Assembly: GCF_017942085.1 (NCBI RefSeq)
Contig: NZ_JAGKSP010000010.1
Span: forward strand, 124,001 to 188,000
Length of the DNA: 64,000 nucleotides
From: Paenibacillus lignilyticus
GTDB taxonomy: Bacteria; Bacillota; Bacilli; Paenibacillales; Paenibacillaceae
Direction: 5' to 3'
A program made the translations under genes and the position numbers. Positions within the stretch are counted from its first letter, which is position 1. Each line of letters starts with the position of its first letter. Under the pieces are notes generated by a model that did not search any database, had not been told where the DNA came from, and saw only the letters and a list, made by a program, of their open reading frames with translations. Below, piece after piece: positions 26,184 through 34,060 of this stretch.

Positions 26184-28493
26184 ATGCGATACAAAGACGC
26201 TTCGCTTACAGTCTCTGAACGGGTAAGTGATTTGCTGGCACGCATGACAGTTGAAGAGAAGATCGGCCAGATGACGCAGCCATTCGGGTGGAAAACGTAT
26301 CATAAGAAGGCCGATGGCACGATCGAGCTGGATGCCGACTTTCAGGAACAGGTTAAGAAAGGCGGCATCGGCTCCCTCTATGGCACGCTTCGTGCGGATC
26401 CGTGGACAGAGGTAACGCTTGAGAACGGACTTTCGCCGGAGCAAGGCGCGCGCGCGGTTAATGAAATCCAGCGCTTCGCCATGGAACAGTCCAGACTCGG
26501 CATTCCGATTCTGTTTGGCGAAGAGTGCTCGCACGGTCATATGGCGATTGGCGCTACCGTATTTCCGGTTCCGCTTCTGATCGGAAGCGCATGGAATGTG
26601 GAGCTGTACCGCGAGATGTGCCGCGCCGTGGCGCTCGAAACCCGCAGCCAAGGCGGGGCCGCTACGTATTCGCCGGTGCTCGACGTCGTTCGCGATCCGC
26701 GCTGGGGCAGAACCGAGGAGTGCTTCGGGGAAGACCCGTTCATGATCGGGGAGCTGGCGGCTGCGGCTGTACAGGGATTGCAAGGGGAGCGGCTTGATGG
26801 AGAAGGAAGCTTGATCGCCACGTTGAAGCATTTTGTCGGCTATGGCGCCTCAGAGGGAGGACGCAATGCCGGACCTGCCCACATGGGGAAACGGGAGCTG
26901 CACGAAGTCGACTTACTGCCGTTTCGTAAAGGCGTCGAAGCCGGTGCGAAGTCGATCATGCCGGCTTATAACGAGATCGACGGCGTGCCTTGCACGTCGA
27001 ATGCCGAACTGCTGCAGCAAGTGCTCCGCGAAGAATGGGGCTTTGACGGGTTCGTCATTACCGATTGCGGAGCGATCAATATGCTGGCTTGGGGACATGA
27101 CGTCGCGGAGAACGGCGAAGAGGCTTCGGCGATCTCGCTCAAGGCGGGCATCGATATGGAGATGTCGGGGGCGATGTTCGCCGGGCATCTTCATTCTGCG
27201 CTGCGCAGCGGCTTAGTTGAAGAAGCGGATCTCGATGTGGCCGTTGGGCGGATTCTGAAGGCCAAATTCGAGCTCGGATTGTTTGATCGTGCTTACGTTG
27301 ATCCGGCTGCGGCCGCGCGGGTTATCGGTTGCCCGGAGCATGCAGAGCTGGCGCGCGAGGTCGCTCGCCAAGGCATCATCCTGCTGAAGAACGAAGGCGC
27401 GGCGTTGCCGCTGTCTAAGGCAGCATCAGGCAAAATCGCCGTGATCGGTCCCAATGCCGATCACATCTATAATCAGCTTGGCGATTACACGTCGCCGCAG
27501 CCGCGCGAGCAGATCGTTACGCTGCTTGACGGCATTAAGGCAGCGCTCGGCGAAGAAGCGCAGGACCGTGTGCTCTACGCCCCGGGCTGTAGAATTCAAG
27601 GCGATTCCAAGGAAGGCTTCGCTTCCGCCCTTGCTTGCGCGGAGCAAGCCGATGTTGTCGTACTGGCGCTTGGCGGCTCCAGTGCGCGGGATTTCGGCGA
27701 AGGCACCATCGACTTGCGCACGGGCGCATCCGTTGTGTCCGACCTGGCTTGGAGCGATATGGAATGCGGCGAGGGGATCGATCGCACCGGACTTCATTTG
27801 ATGGGCGTTCAGCTTACGCTGGCGCAGGAAATTCATAAATTGGGCAAGAAACTCGTTGTCGTCTATATCAACGGCCGTCCGATTGTAGAGCCGTGGATCG
27901 ACGAGCATGCCGATGCTATTCTTGAAGCCTGGTACCCCGGGCAAGAAGGCGGCGCAGCGCTTGCCGATATTCTGTTCGGCGACGTGAATCCGTCCGGCAG
28001 GCTGACGATATCGGTGCCGAAGCATGTCGGCCAGCTTCCGGTCTACTATAACGGCAAACGCAGCCGGGGCAAGCGGTATTTGGAAATGGATGCAAAGCCG
28101 CGTTATCCGTTTGGCTTCGGGCTCAGCTACACGACGTTCGAATATAGCGAGCTAACCGTATTCCCGGAAGTCGTATCACCCGATGGGAAAGCAGTCGTTA
28201 ACGTAAACGTATCCAATACCGGCAATGTCGCAGGCACCGAGGTCGTTCAGTTCTATATTTCCGACAAAGTAAGCTCCATCACTCGGCCGGGGAAAGAACT
28301 GAAAGGCTTTGAGCGCGTGGATCTTAAGCCGGGAGAAACGAAGACGGTCAGCTTCATCGTAAAGAAGGAACATCTGCAGATGCTGGATGCGAACCTGAAG
28401 CCGTTTGTGGAAGCAGGGGAATTCCTGATGATGATCGGAAGAAACGCGGAAGACGTAATCAGCACATCCTTGCATGTGCGAAGTGAGGTGTAG
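26184..28493 (+). CDS. GH3 beta-glycosidase (glucosidase/xylosidase class)
   Basis: A 769-residue three-domain GH3 enzyme of the BglX type: TIM barrel, alpha/beta sandwich and C-terminal fibronectin-III-like domain. Landmarks are LARMTVEEKIGQM at the start, PVLDVVRDPRWGRTEECFGEDP near residue 170, KHFVGYG near 215, and FVITDCGAINML with the nucleophile Asp294. GFGLSYTTFEYS and the Fn3 domain close the protein. No signal peptide; AGAAGGAGGA precedes ATG 26184. GH3 members act on beta-glucosides, beta-xylosides, alpha-arabinosides or beta-GlcNAc; in this setting beta-xylosidase or beta-glucosidase activity seems likeliest, but this is open. GH38 follows after three bases. Confidence 0.92.
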   Translation: MRYKDASLTVSERVSDLLARMTVEEKIGQMTQPFGWKTYHKKADGTIELDADFQEQVKKGGIGSLYGTLRADPWTEVTLENGLSPEQGARAVNEIQRFAMEQSRLGIPILFGEECSHGHMAIGATVFPVPLLIGSAWNVELYREMCRAVALETRSQGGAATYSPVLDVVRDPRWGRTEECFGEDPFMIGELAAAAVQGLQGERLDGEGSLIATLKHFVGYGASEGGRNAGPAHMGKRELHEVDLLPFRKGVEAGAKSIMPAYNEIDGVPCTSNAELLQQVLREEWGFDGFVITDCGAINMLAWGHDVAENGEEASAISLKAGIDMEMSGAMFAGHLHSALRSGLVEEADLDVAVGRILKAKFELGLFDRAYVDPAAAARVIGCPEHAELAREVARQGIILLKNEGAALPLSKAASGKIAVIGPNADHIYNQLGDYTSPQPREQIVTLLDGIKAALGEEAQDRVLYAPGCRIQGDSKEGFASALACAEQADVVVLALGGSSARDFGEGTIDLRTGASVVSDLAWSDMECGEGIDRTGLHLMGVQLTLAQEIHKLGKKLVVVYINGRPIVEPWIDEHADAILEAWYPGQEGGAALADILFGDVNPSGRLTISVPKHVGQLPVYYNGKRSRGKRYLEMDAKPRYPFGFGLSYTTFEYSELTVFPEVVSPDGKAVVNVNVSNTGNVAGTEVVQFYISDKVSSITRPGKELKGFERVDLKPGETKTVSFIVKKEHLQMLDANLKPFVEAGEFLMMIGRNAEDVISTSLHVRSEV

Positions 28494-28496
28494 GAG

Positions 28497-31400
28497 ATGT
28501 ATCGCATTCATCGTTTTATTCGCAACTTGTCGGAGCGCCAATGGGCAGAGGCTTCGACCTTGCTGGATTGGGAGATGAGAAAGGTTCGCTACGGCCTTCC
28601 GGGCGAATATGAGACGCTTCCGGGCGGGGAGCCCCGTATTCTGAAGGATACGCGCTTGGATGGGAAACATGGCATTACTTATTTTCTGAAGAAGCAAATC
28701 TCGATTCCGGCTCATTGGGAGGACGGCACGGCCGGTTTGACGATGAGCGGCGGCGGCGAAGGCCTGCTGCGCGTGAACGGCGCGTCTTACCAGGGGCTGG
28801 ACCGCAATCATGACTTCGTTCCGCTGTATCTGAAAGGAGCAGGCCGCGAGCCGCTGCTTGAGATCGAGCTGTTCGACCCGATTCCGGAGCCGGTTGATCC
28901 GCTGAACAACCAAGCGCCGGTTGTTTCGCCGGTAACGAATTATGAGGTGAAGCTGGTTCGCGTCAACAAACCTGCGCAGAGTCTGCTATACAGCGTTCAA
29001 GCGGTATTCGAAACGATGCGTCTGCTGCCGGAACAGGACTACAGCCGCCAGCAGATGATGGACGCGCTGTATGGGACGATGAATGAAGCGGAGCAATTGC
29101 CGGAGGATAGCTGGCACAGCCCGGAGCTGGTCGCTGCCATTGAGCAGGGGCTTCGTGACCGGATCGGCGAACGGTTCCCGGCAAGTCAGGCGCAAGGTAA
29201 GATGCATATGGTCGGCCAGTCCCATATCGATATTGCTTGGCTGTGGCCTGTTCGGGAGACGGTGCGCAAAGCGAGCCGTACCTTCTCGACGATGACGTCG
29301 CTGATGGAGGAATACCCGGAGTTCATCTATTCTCAAAGCCAGCCGCTTCTGTATGCGTTTGTGAAAGAGCATGATCCTGCCCTCTATGCGAAAATCAAAC
29401 AAGCCGTAGCGGACGACCGCTGGGAGCTCGTCGGGGGGATGTGGGTCGAGCCGGATCTTAACATTCCAAGCGGGGAGTCACTTGTTCGTCAAATGCTGTA
29501 CGGACAGCTCTTCTACCGCGACGAGTTCAACAAGAGCTCGGCAATCGAATGGCTGCCCGATACGTTCGGCTATTGCGCTTCGCTGCCTCAGCTGCTGAAG
29601 CTGGCGGGGGTCGATTACTTCATGACGACCAAGCTGAACTGGAACGATACGAACAAATTCCCGCATGAGCTGTTCCGCTGGGTCGGCATCGACGGGACTG
29701 CCATCGTCTCTTATTTGAACCACGGGATTAACGAGCATACGAGACCGAAAGACGTGGAGGAGCACTGGAGAGAGTATCGTCAGAAGGATAAGCTGAATGA
29801 GCTGATGCTGCTGTACGGACATGGCGACGGCGGCGGCGGGGTGACGCGCGAAATGATTGAATTCGCGAAGCGCGGCTCACTGATGCCGGGTCTTCCGGCA
29901 AGCAGCTTCAGCACGGCGGCGGCCTTCTTCGAATCCGTGGAGGAAGTCTCGCACACCTTGCCGGAGTGGCATGGGGACTTGTATCTGGAGCTGCATCGCG
30001 GCACCTTGACGACGCATGGCCGCAATAAGAGAAGCAACCGTAAAGCGGAGGTGCTGTACCGCGAAGCGGAAATTTGGAGCTCGCTGGCCCATGCCTATAC
30101 GGGTGTTGACGGTAATACGGCTTCGCTTGCCGAAGGCTGGAAGCTGATGATGCTCAACCAGTTCCATGACATTATTCCGGGGACCGCGATTACGGAAACG
30201 TATGTCACGTCAGCTGCGGAATACGAGCGGATCTTCGCGCTCGGCAACCAAGGGCTCTCGCAAGCGATGCTGACAGTTGCCGGAGAGATTGGCGCGGTCG
30301 GCGAAGGAACACCGTACGCCGTATTCAATAGTCTTGGTTGGAAGCGCGATGAAACGGTCGTGCTGGAGGTCGACGCACATCAAGCGGGCGTCTGCGCGTT
30401 TGATGAAGCGGGCAATCGCCTGCCTTGTGATCAGGTAGAGCTGGCGTGCGGCAAGTTCCGGTTGTCGATTGCCGTCTCCGCCATCCCGGCATTCGGCTAC
30501 AAAACGATCTGGCTGCTGGAGTCCGAAGGTGCTGAAGCGAAGCAGCATCAAGTAAGCGCGGTTGGTAATGCTGCTTCTCTGGACGAGTGGGAAACGGTTC
30601 ATTACAAGCTGGCATTCAATGAGCGCGGGGAAATCGTCCGTTGGCTCGACAAAGCGGCGAACCGCGAACTGTTGCCTAAGGGTGCGAAGGCGAATGAACT
30701 GCAGTTCTTCCACGACAGACCGCTGTACTGGGATGCATGGGATATCGATCCTAAATTCGAGCAGTTCAGAGCAGGCGAGGCGGAGCTGATTTCGAAGCAG
30801 CTGGTGCTCTCCGGCGAAGCGCTTGATGTCATTCGTTTCGAGTGGCGGCTGGGCGAATCCGTGATTTCACAGGATCTGATGCTGTACCACCATCAGAAAC
30901 GGGTTGATTTCAAGACGCGGGTACAGTGGAACGAGAGCCACAAACTGCTGAAGGTTGCTTTCCCTGTGGACGTTCTGACGACGAAAGCGTCGTATGAAAT
31001 TCCGTTTGGCGCCATGGAGCGTCCGACCCACCGCAACACGAGCTGGGAGCAGGCGCAATTCGAAGTCTGCGGCCATCGCTGGGCGGATTTATCGGAGGGC
31101 GGCTACGGCGTCAGCCTGCTGAACGATTGCAAATACGGCTACGACGTGAAAGACGGCGTGCTGCGCCTGTCCTTGCTCCGCGCTCCGAAATGGCCGGATA
31201 ATACCGCGGATCTGGGCGAGCATGAGTTCACGTATTCCTTGTTCCCGCATGAACAGGACTGGCGTCAGGCGGAGGTTGTGCGCAGGGCGGCGGAACTGAA
31301 CCATCCGGCGATTGCCCTTCGTCTTCCGGAGAGCAGCGGATCGGCAAATGCCTTGCCGTCATCGTATTCCATGCTGCAGCTGGACAGCCGCACGGTGCTG

Positions 31401-31625
31401 CTGGATACCGTCAAACCGGCAGAGCGCGGTGCAGGAACCATTCTCCGTTTCTATGAATCGACGGGAAGCCGCGATCAAGTGAAGGTACAGCTGCCGGCAG
31501 GCACGAAGCGGGCGAGCATCGTCAATCTGCTGGAGGATGAGCTGGAACCGTGCACGATCGGTGCGAACGGCGTGCTTACGCTGTCGTTTAAACCGTACGA
31601 GATCCAAACGGTTCGATTCGAATAA
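28497..31625 (+). CDS. GH38 alpha-mannosidase
   Basis: A 1042-residue zinc-dependent retaining alpha-mannosidase of the cytoplasmic bacterial type. GH38 core landmarks are GQSHIDIAWLWP with zinc ligands His243 and Asp245, and WLPDTFGYCASLPQ with the nucleophile Asp355. The middle helical domain contains MLNQFHDIIPGT near residue 555, and the C-terminal beta domains follow with GYGVSLLNDCKYGYD near 870. The gene begins three bases after the GH3 stop, so translation is probably coupled. With GH125 it would strip alpha-mannose from N-glycan antennae and core. A perfect palindromic terminator follows. Confidence 0.94.
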   Translation: MYRIHRFIRNLSERQWAEASTLLDWEMRKVRYGLPGEYETLPGGEPRILKDTRLDGKHGITYFLKKQISIPAHWEDGTAGLTMSGGGEGLLRVNGASYQGLDRNHDFVPLYLKGAGREPLLEIELFDPIPEPVDPLNNQAPVVSPVTNYEVKLVRVNKPAQSLLYSVQAVFETMRLLPEQDYSRQQMMDALYGTMNEAEQLPEDSWHSPELVAAIEQGLRDRIGERFPASQAQGKMHMVGQSHIDIAWLWPVRETVRKASRTFSTMTSLMEEYPEFIYSQSQPLLYAFVKEHDPALYAKIKQAVADDRWELVGGMWVEPDLNIPSGESLVRQMLYGQLFYRDEFNKSSAIEWLPDTFGYCASLPQLLKLAGVDYFMTTKLNWNDTNKFPHELFRWVGIDGTAIVSYLNHGINEHTRPKDVEEHWREYRQKDKLNELMLLYGHGDGGGGVTREMIEFAKRGSLMPGLPASSFSTAAAFFESVEEVSHTLPEWHGDLYLELHRGTLTTHGRNKRSNRKAEVLYREAEIWSSLAHAYTGVDGNTASLAEGWKLMMLNQFHDIIPGTAITETYVTSAAEYERIFALGNQGLSQAMLTVAGEIGAVGEGTPYAVFNSLGWKRDETVVLEVDAHQAGVCAFDEAGNRLPCDQVELACGKFRLSIAVSAIPAFGYKTIWLLESEGAEAKQHQVSAVGNAASLDEWETVHYKLAFNERGEIVRWLDKAANRELLPKGAKANELQFFHDRPLYWDAWDIDPKFEQFRAGEAELISKQLVLSGEALDVIRFEWRLGESVISQDLMLYHHQKRVDFKTRVQWNESHKLLKVAFPVDVLTTKASYEIPFGAMERPTHRNTSWEQAQFEVCGHRWADLSEGGYGVSLLNDCKYGYDVKDGVLRLSLLRAPKWPDNTADLGEHEFTYSLFPHEQDWRQAEVVRRAAELNHPAIALRLPESSGSANALPSSYSMLQLDSRTVLLDTVKPAERGAGTILRFYESTGSRDQVKVQLPAGTKRASIVNLLEDELEPCTIGANGVLTLSFKPYEIQTVRFE

Positions 31626-31641
31626 CCGTAATTGTGTATGA

Positions 31642-31685
31642 ATCAAAGAAGAGCTGTCCCCCATGGGGGACAGCTCTTCTTTGAT
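31642..31685. terminator. Perfect 44-nt palindromic terminator
   Basis: The 22 bases from 31642 to 31663 are followed without a loop by their exact complement to 31685; the centre is CCATGG. The arms include GAAGAGCTGTCCCCC. It closes the GH38 transcript. There is only a short T content on either side, so it may also act as an mRNA end stabiliser. Confidence 0.85.
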
Positions 31686-31728
31686 AAGGCAATGGTTGGT
31701 TGCGAGAATGATCGGCATGGATCATCTA

Positions 31729-31903
31729 AAGTTGCAGAAAATGCAACATTTCAGCTAGCTGGGTGGTCGAAACGACCTAATGTTGCGTAAAAGGCAACAT
31801 TTCAATGCGAATTGGCGGCCAAGTGGCGGCTGGAGAGGAATTTGTTGCAAATCAAGCGCGGCGTCAACTATAGAAGAAATGTTGCAATATAGGCAACATT
31901 TCA
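31729..31903. repeat. ATGTTGC-N7-GCAACAT palindrome cluster
   Basis: Units of the form ATGTTGC, 7 bases, GCAACATTTCA occur at 31729-31753 (AAGTTGC left arm), 31780-31804 and 31879-31903. A fourth with a decayed right arm starts at 31842. Left-arm starts are 51, 62 and 37 bp apart. The same unit appears twice at 59778-59850, again 51 bp apart. The 449-base gap 31626-32074 contains the terminator, this cluster and a CAG-rich stretch. Confidence 0.8.
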
Positions 31904-31914
31904 AGAAGACGAGC

Positions 31915-32060
31915 AGAACAGAAAAGTAGAACCGCAGCAGGTTTGCAGAAGTTTGCAGCCCAGACCAACAGACAACCTAGCAGCACAGCCCAGCAGAACT
32001 GCAGCAGATCAGCCCAGCACAGCTCGATAGAGCAGCCCAGGGGACCAACAACCCTGCAGA
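31915..32060. repeat. CAG/AGCCCAGC-rich low-complexity stretch
   Basis: The plus strand repeats CAG trinucleotides and the octamer CAGCCCAG at irregular spacing (several copies between 31955 and 32045). No supported gene lies here. It ends inside the 3' end region of the 71-residue reverse-strand gene's downstream side. Confidence 0.5.
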
Positions 32061-32074
32061 GCATTCCCGCTACG

Positions 32075-32290
32075 CTACCTTCTGCGAATTTCGAAGAACT
32101 CGCAGGCGTTGCGGTCGTGGTAAGCGACATCGCTGACACTGGATTGGCTGACGACGGTCGTGTCGTCGAAGCGGATTATGATGCCGTCGGAATCGACGAT
32201 ATGGTCGTCTTTATAGACGCGAAGCTTGTATTGGCGCTCCATCGCCTCGGTGAAATCGTCATCCGTCAGGAGACGGCGGTACAAGGCCAT
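32075..32290 (-). CDS. Small protein of unknown function, 71 aa
   Basis: A 71-residue reverse-strand gene. AAGGAGGGC stands eight bases before ATG 32290, a very strong ribosome site, so the gene is probably real. The product is charged and soluble, with alternating strand-like stretches (YKLRVYKDDHIVDSDGIIIRFDD) and an Arg-rich end FFEIRRR. No family recognised. It lies 40 bases after the gene at 32331 and is likely translated from the same mRNA; they may act together. Confidence 0.72.
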   Translation of the reverse strand: MALYRRLLTDDDFTEAMERQYKLRVYKDDHIVDSDGIIIRFDDTTVVSQSSVSDVAYHDRNACEFFEIRRR

Positions 32291-32330
32291 GATAAGCCCT
32301 CCTTCCTCAGCTCAGCTTCCCGTACTCGTA

Positions 32331-32921
32331 CTAGAGATTGCGCTCGAAGTGGTATTCCATATCTCCGGCCATTGCGGCAGGCGTATCGCCCGTAACACGG
32401 AAATCATGGCTGTGCAGCAGCTTGAAATCGCCGAAATCAACCTGCTTATAGAACTCGAAGCAAGGGAACCCGTCATGACTGCCCTTCACTTCGACTTGGC
32501 CCGTTTCTTCGCGAACGGTCACTCGGAGTTCATAATCGACTGCCGGAGCAGCCGGGCGAAGGGGATTGGCGGCAGTCGCTTTCATGATGAAGGAAACCGA
32601 TGAAGCGTCCCAAGTTTCATCCGAGACGGTCACGCCATCGGCAGATGCTTTGCCTTGCTTAAACTCCGATATGCCATCCGGCTTAGTCACGCGCAGCGTA
32701 GTAGTGCCGGTATCTGCGAACGCGAACAGCTTGCGTTTCACGAAATCAACGACAACCTCTTGCTCCACGCGGGATCGCCCCGTATGCACGGCATGAGGCG
32801 TGAATTCCCGCGCATCACCCGCATATTCATGGATCAGGCCGGTTTCGGGGTCGGTCATCGCAGGGAGCCACTGCAAGCCGCCGATAAATACACTGCCTCG
32901 TATTTTCACAATTGCAACCAT
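32331..32921 (-). CDS. DUF3238-like protein
   Basis: A 196-residue protein whose sequence resembles, by my recollection, the DUF3238 group: an early VKIRGSVFIGG strand, HEYAGDAREFTPHAVHTGRSRVEQEVVVDF near residues 30-65, and VDYELRVTVREETGQVEVKGSHDGFPCFEFYK near the end. The role of the group is unknown. No signal peptide. The start is uncertain: ATG 32921 has GAGG 12 bases upstream; ATG 32948 adds nine residues but its GGAG is only three bases away. Divergent from pdaA and followed by the 71-residue gene. Confidence 0.7.
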   Translation of the reverse strand: MVAIVKIRGSVFIGGLQWLPAMTDPETGLIHEYAGDAREFTPHAVHTGRSRVEQEVVVDFVKRKLFAFADTGTTTLRVTKPDGISEFKQGKASADGVTVSDETWDASSVSFIMKATAANPLRPAAPAVDYELRVTVREETGQVEVKGSHDGFPCFEFYKQVDFGDFKLLHSHDFRVTGDTPAAMAGDMEYHFERNL

Positions 32922-33102
32922 TTGTTGATTTTTCCTCACTTTCGGCATTTGCTCCGCTTATTTTAGCATAGAAATGACCCCGATCCTGCAGCTTGTCCGA
33001 AAAATTCACATAACTTCCAGCATTCCGGGATACAGTAACCTCTGTATGGTTCCAATATGCAGCAGGCAACATGCGAGAAGAAAGTGGTGAACATCGAACA
33101 AC

Positions 33103-33918
33103 ATGCACAAACCAAACCGTCTTCGCCCACAAGCTTGGGTTTCTCTGTTGGCGTCGCTTGTCCTCATGCTATCCGTTGCAGGAACGGCAATGGCATCGGA
33201 ATCGATCGGTGCGCCGGGAGGCCCCTTTCATTTTGGATTCAAGAAGAGCGTCGGCGGCTCGCTGCCCTCGATTAGAGAAGAAGGCTTTCAGCCGATTCTG
33301 GAGCAGCACGGGGCGATCTTCCTTGGCGATACGAAACAAAGAGAGCTGTATCTGACCTTCGATAACGGCTACGAGAACGGCTACACAAGCCGCATCCTGG
33401 ATGTCTTGAAGGAGAAAGGCGTGCCGGCGATCTTCTTCGTAACCGGTCATTATGTCAAGGACAAGCCCGATCTGGTTAAGCGGATGGCCGCGGATGGCCA
33501 TCTGATCGGCAACCACTCCTGGAGCCACCCGGATATGAGCGTCATTCCGAGCAGCCAGATCCAAACGGAGCTCGCCAAAGTGAAGATGGCCGTAGCGGAG
33601 CTGACCGGGCAGCAGGAGATGCGGTTTCTTCGTCCGCCGCGGGGGATCTTCAATAGTCGGGTGCTGGCCGTCAGCAAGGAGCAGGGGTATACGAGTGTGT
33701 TCTGGTCCGTCGCCTATAGGGATTGGGAGCCCAATGCTCAGCGCGGCTGGCGTTATGCCTATGATAACGTCATGAAGCAGCTTCATCCGGGAGCGGTCAT
33801 TCTGCTGCACAGCGTGTCCAAGGACAACACCGAAGCGTTACCTCAAATCATTGATGCGGCAAGGCAGCAAGGCTATACCTTTAAGCCGCTTAATGAATTG
33901 GAGACCAAGAGTTATTAA
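33103..33918 (+). CDS. pdaA: Polysaccharide deacetylase, PdaA type
   Basis: A 271-residue secreted deacetylase. In B. subtilis, PdaA removes the acetyl from N-acetylmuramic acid so that muramic delta-lactam can form in spore cortex. A signal peptide covers about residues 1-32. NodB-fold motifs are complete: TFDNGYE with Asp87 and the family's Asn instead of a second Asp, HSWSH with metal ligands His138 and His142, RPPRG near 185 and ILLHS near 240. The variant DNG motif is typical of PdaA rather than of chitin deacetylases. No good ribosome site is seen before ATG 33103 (GGTGA lies about 14 bases away), so the start is slightly uncertain. A terminator follows. Confidence 0.88.
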   Translation: MHKPNRLRPQAWVSLLASLVLMLSVAGTAMASESIGAPGGPFHFGFKKSVGGSLPSIREEGFQPILEQHGAIFLGDTKQRELYLTFDNGYENGYTSRILDVLKEKGVPAIFFVTGHYVKDKPDLVKRMAADGHLIGNHSWSHPDMSVIPSSQIQTELAKVKMAVAELTGQQEMRFLRPPRGIFNSRVLAVSKEQGYTSVFWSVAYRDWEPNAQRGWRYAYDNVMKQLHPGAVILLHSVSKDNTEALPQIIDAARQQGYTFKPLNELETKSY

Positions 33919-33944
33919 CCGTATAAAAGAAGACGACGTGAAGA

Positions 33945-33970
33945 GAGGTGCGAAGCAGGCACCTCTTTTT
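33945..33970 (+). terminator. Terminator after pdaA
   Basis: GAGGTGC (33945-33951) pairs with GCACCTC (33959-33965), loop 7, then T residues to 33971. Confidence 0.85.
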
Positions 33971-34060
33971 TATTTGTCGACAAGCAGAGGGAATTATCGA
34001 AATATGTCGAATATTGGATGGAAATATTCAATCCAGCGGACAGCAGGAAGGTGAGCATCA

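Noticed and set aside
25395-26831. Reverse-strand ORF of 478 codons
   Set aside because: It lies opposite the binding-protein and GH3 genes, which have clear family motifs; the antisense product is Cys/Arg-rich with no recognisable domain.
31915-32060. Expanded CAG coding repeat
   Set aside because: Spacing is irregular and all frames contain no supported gene; kept only as low-complexity DNA.
31864-32139. Hydrophobic reverse-strand ORF of 91 codons
   Set aside because: It comes from the CAG-rich low-complexity stretch, has no ribosome site and overlaps the better-supported 71-residue gene.
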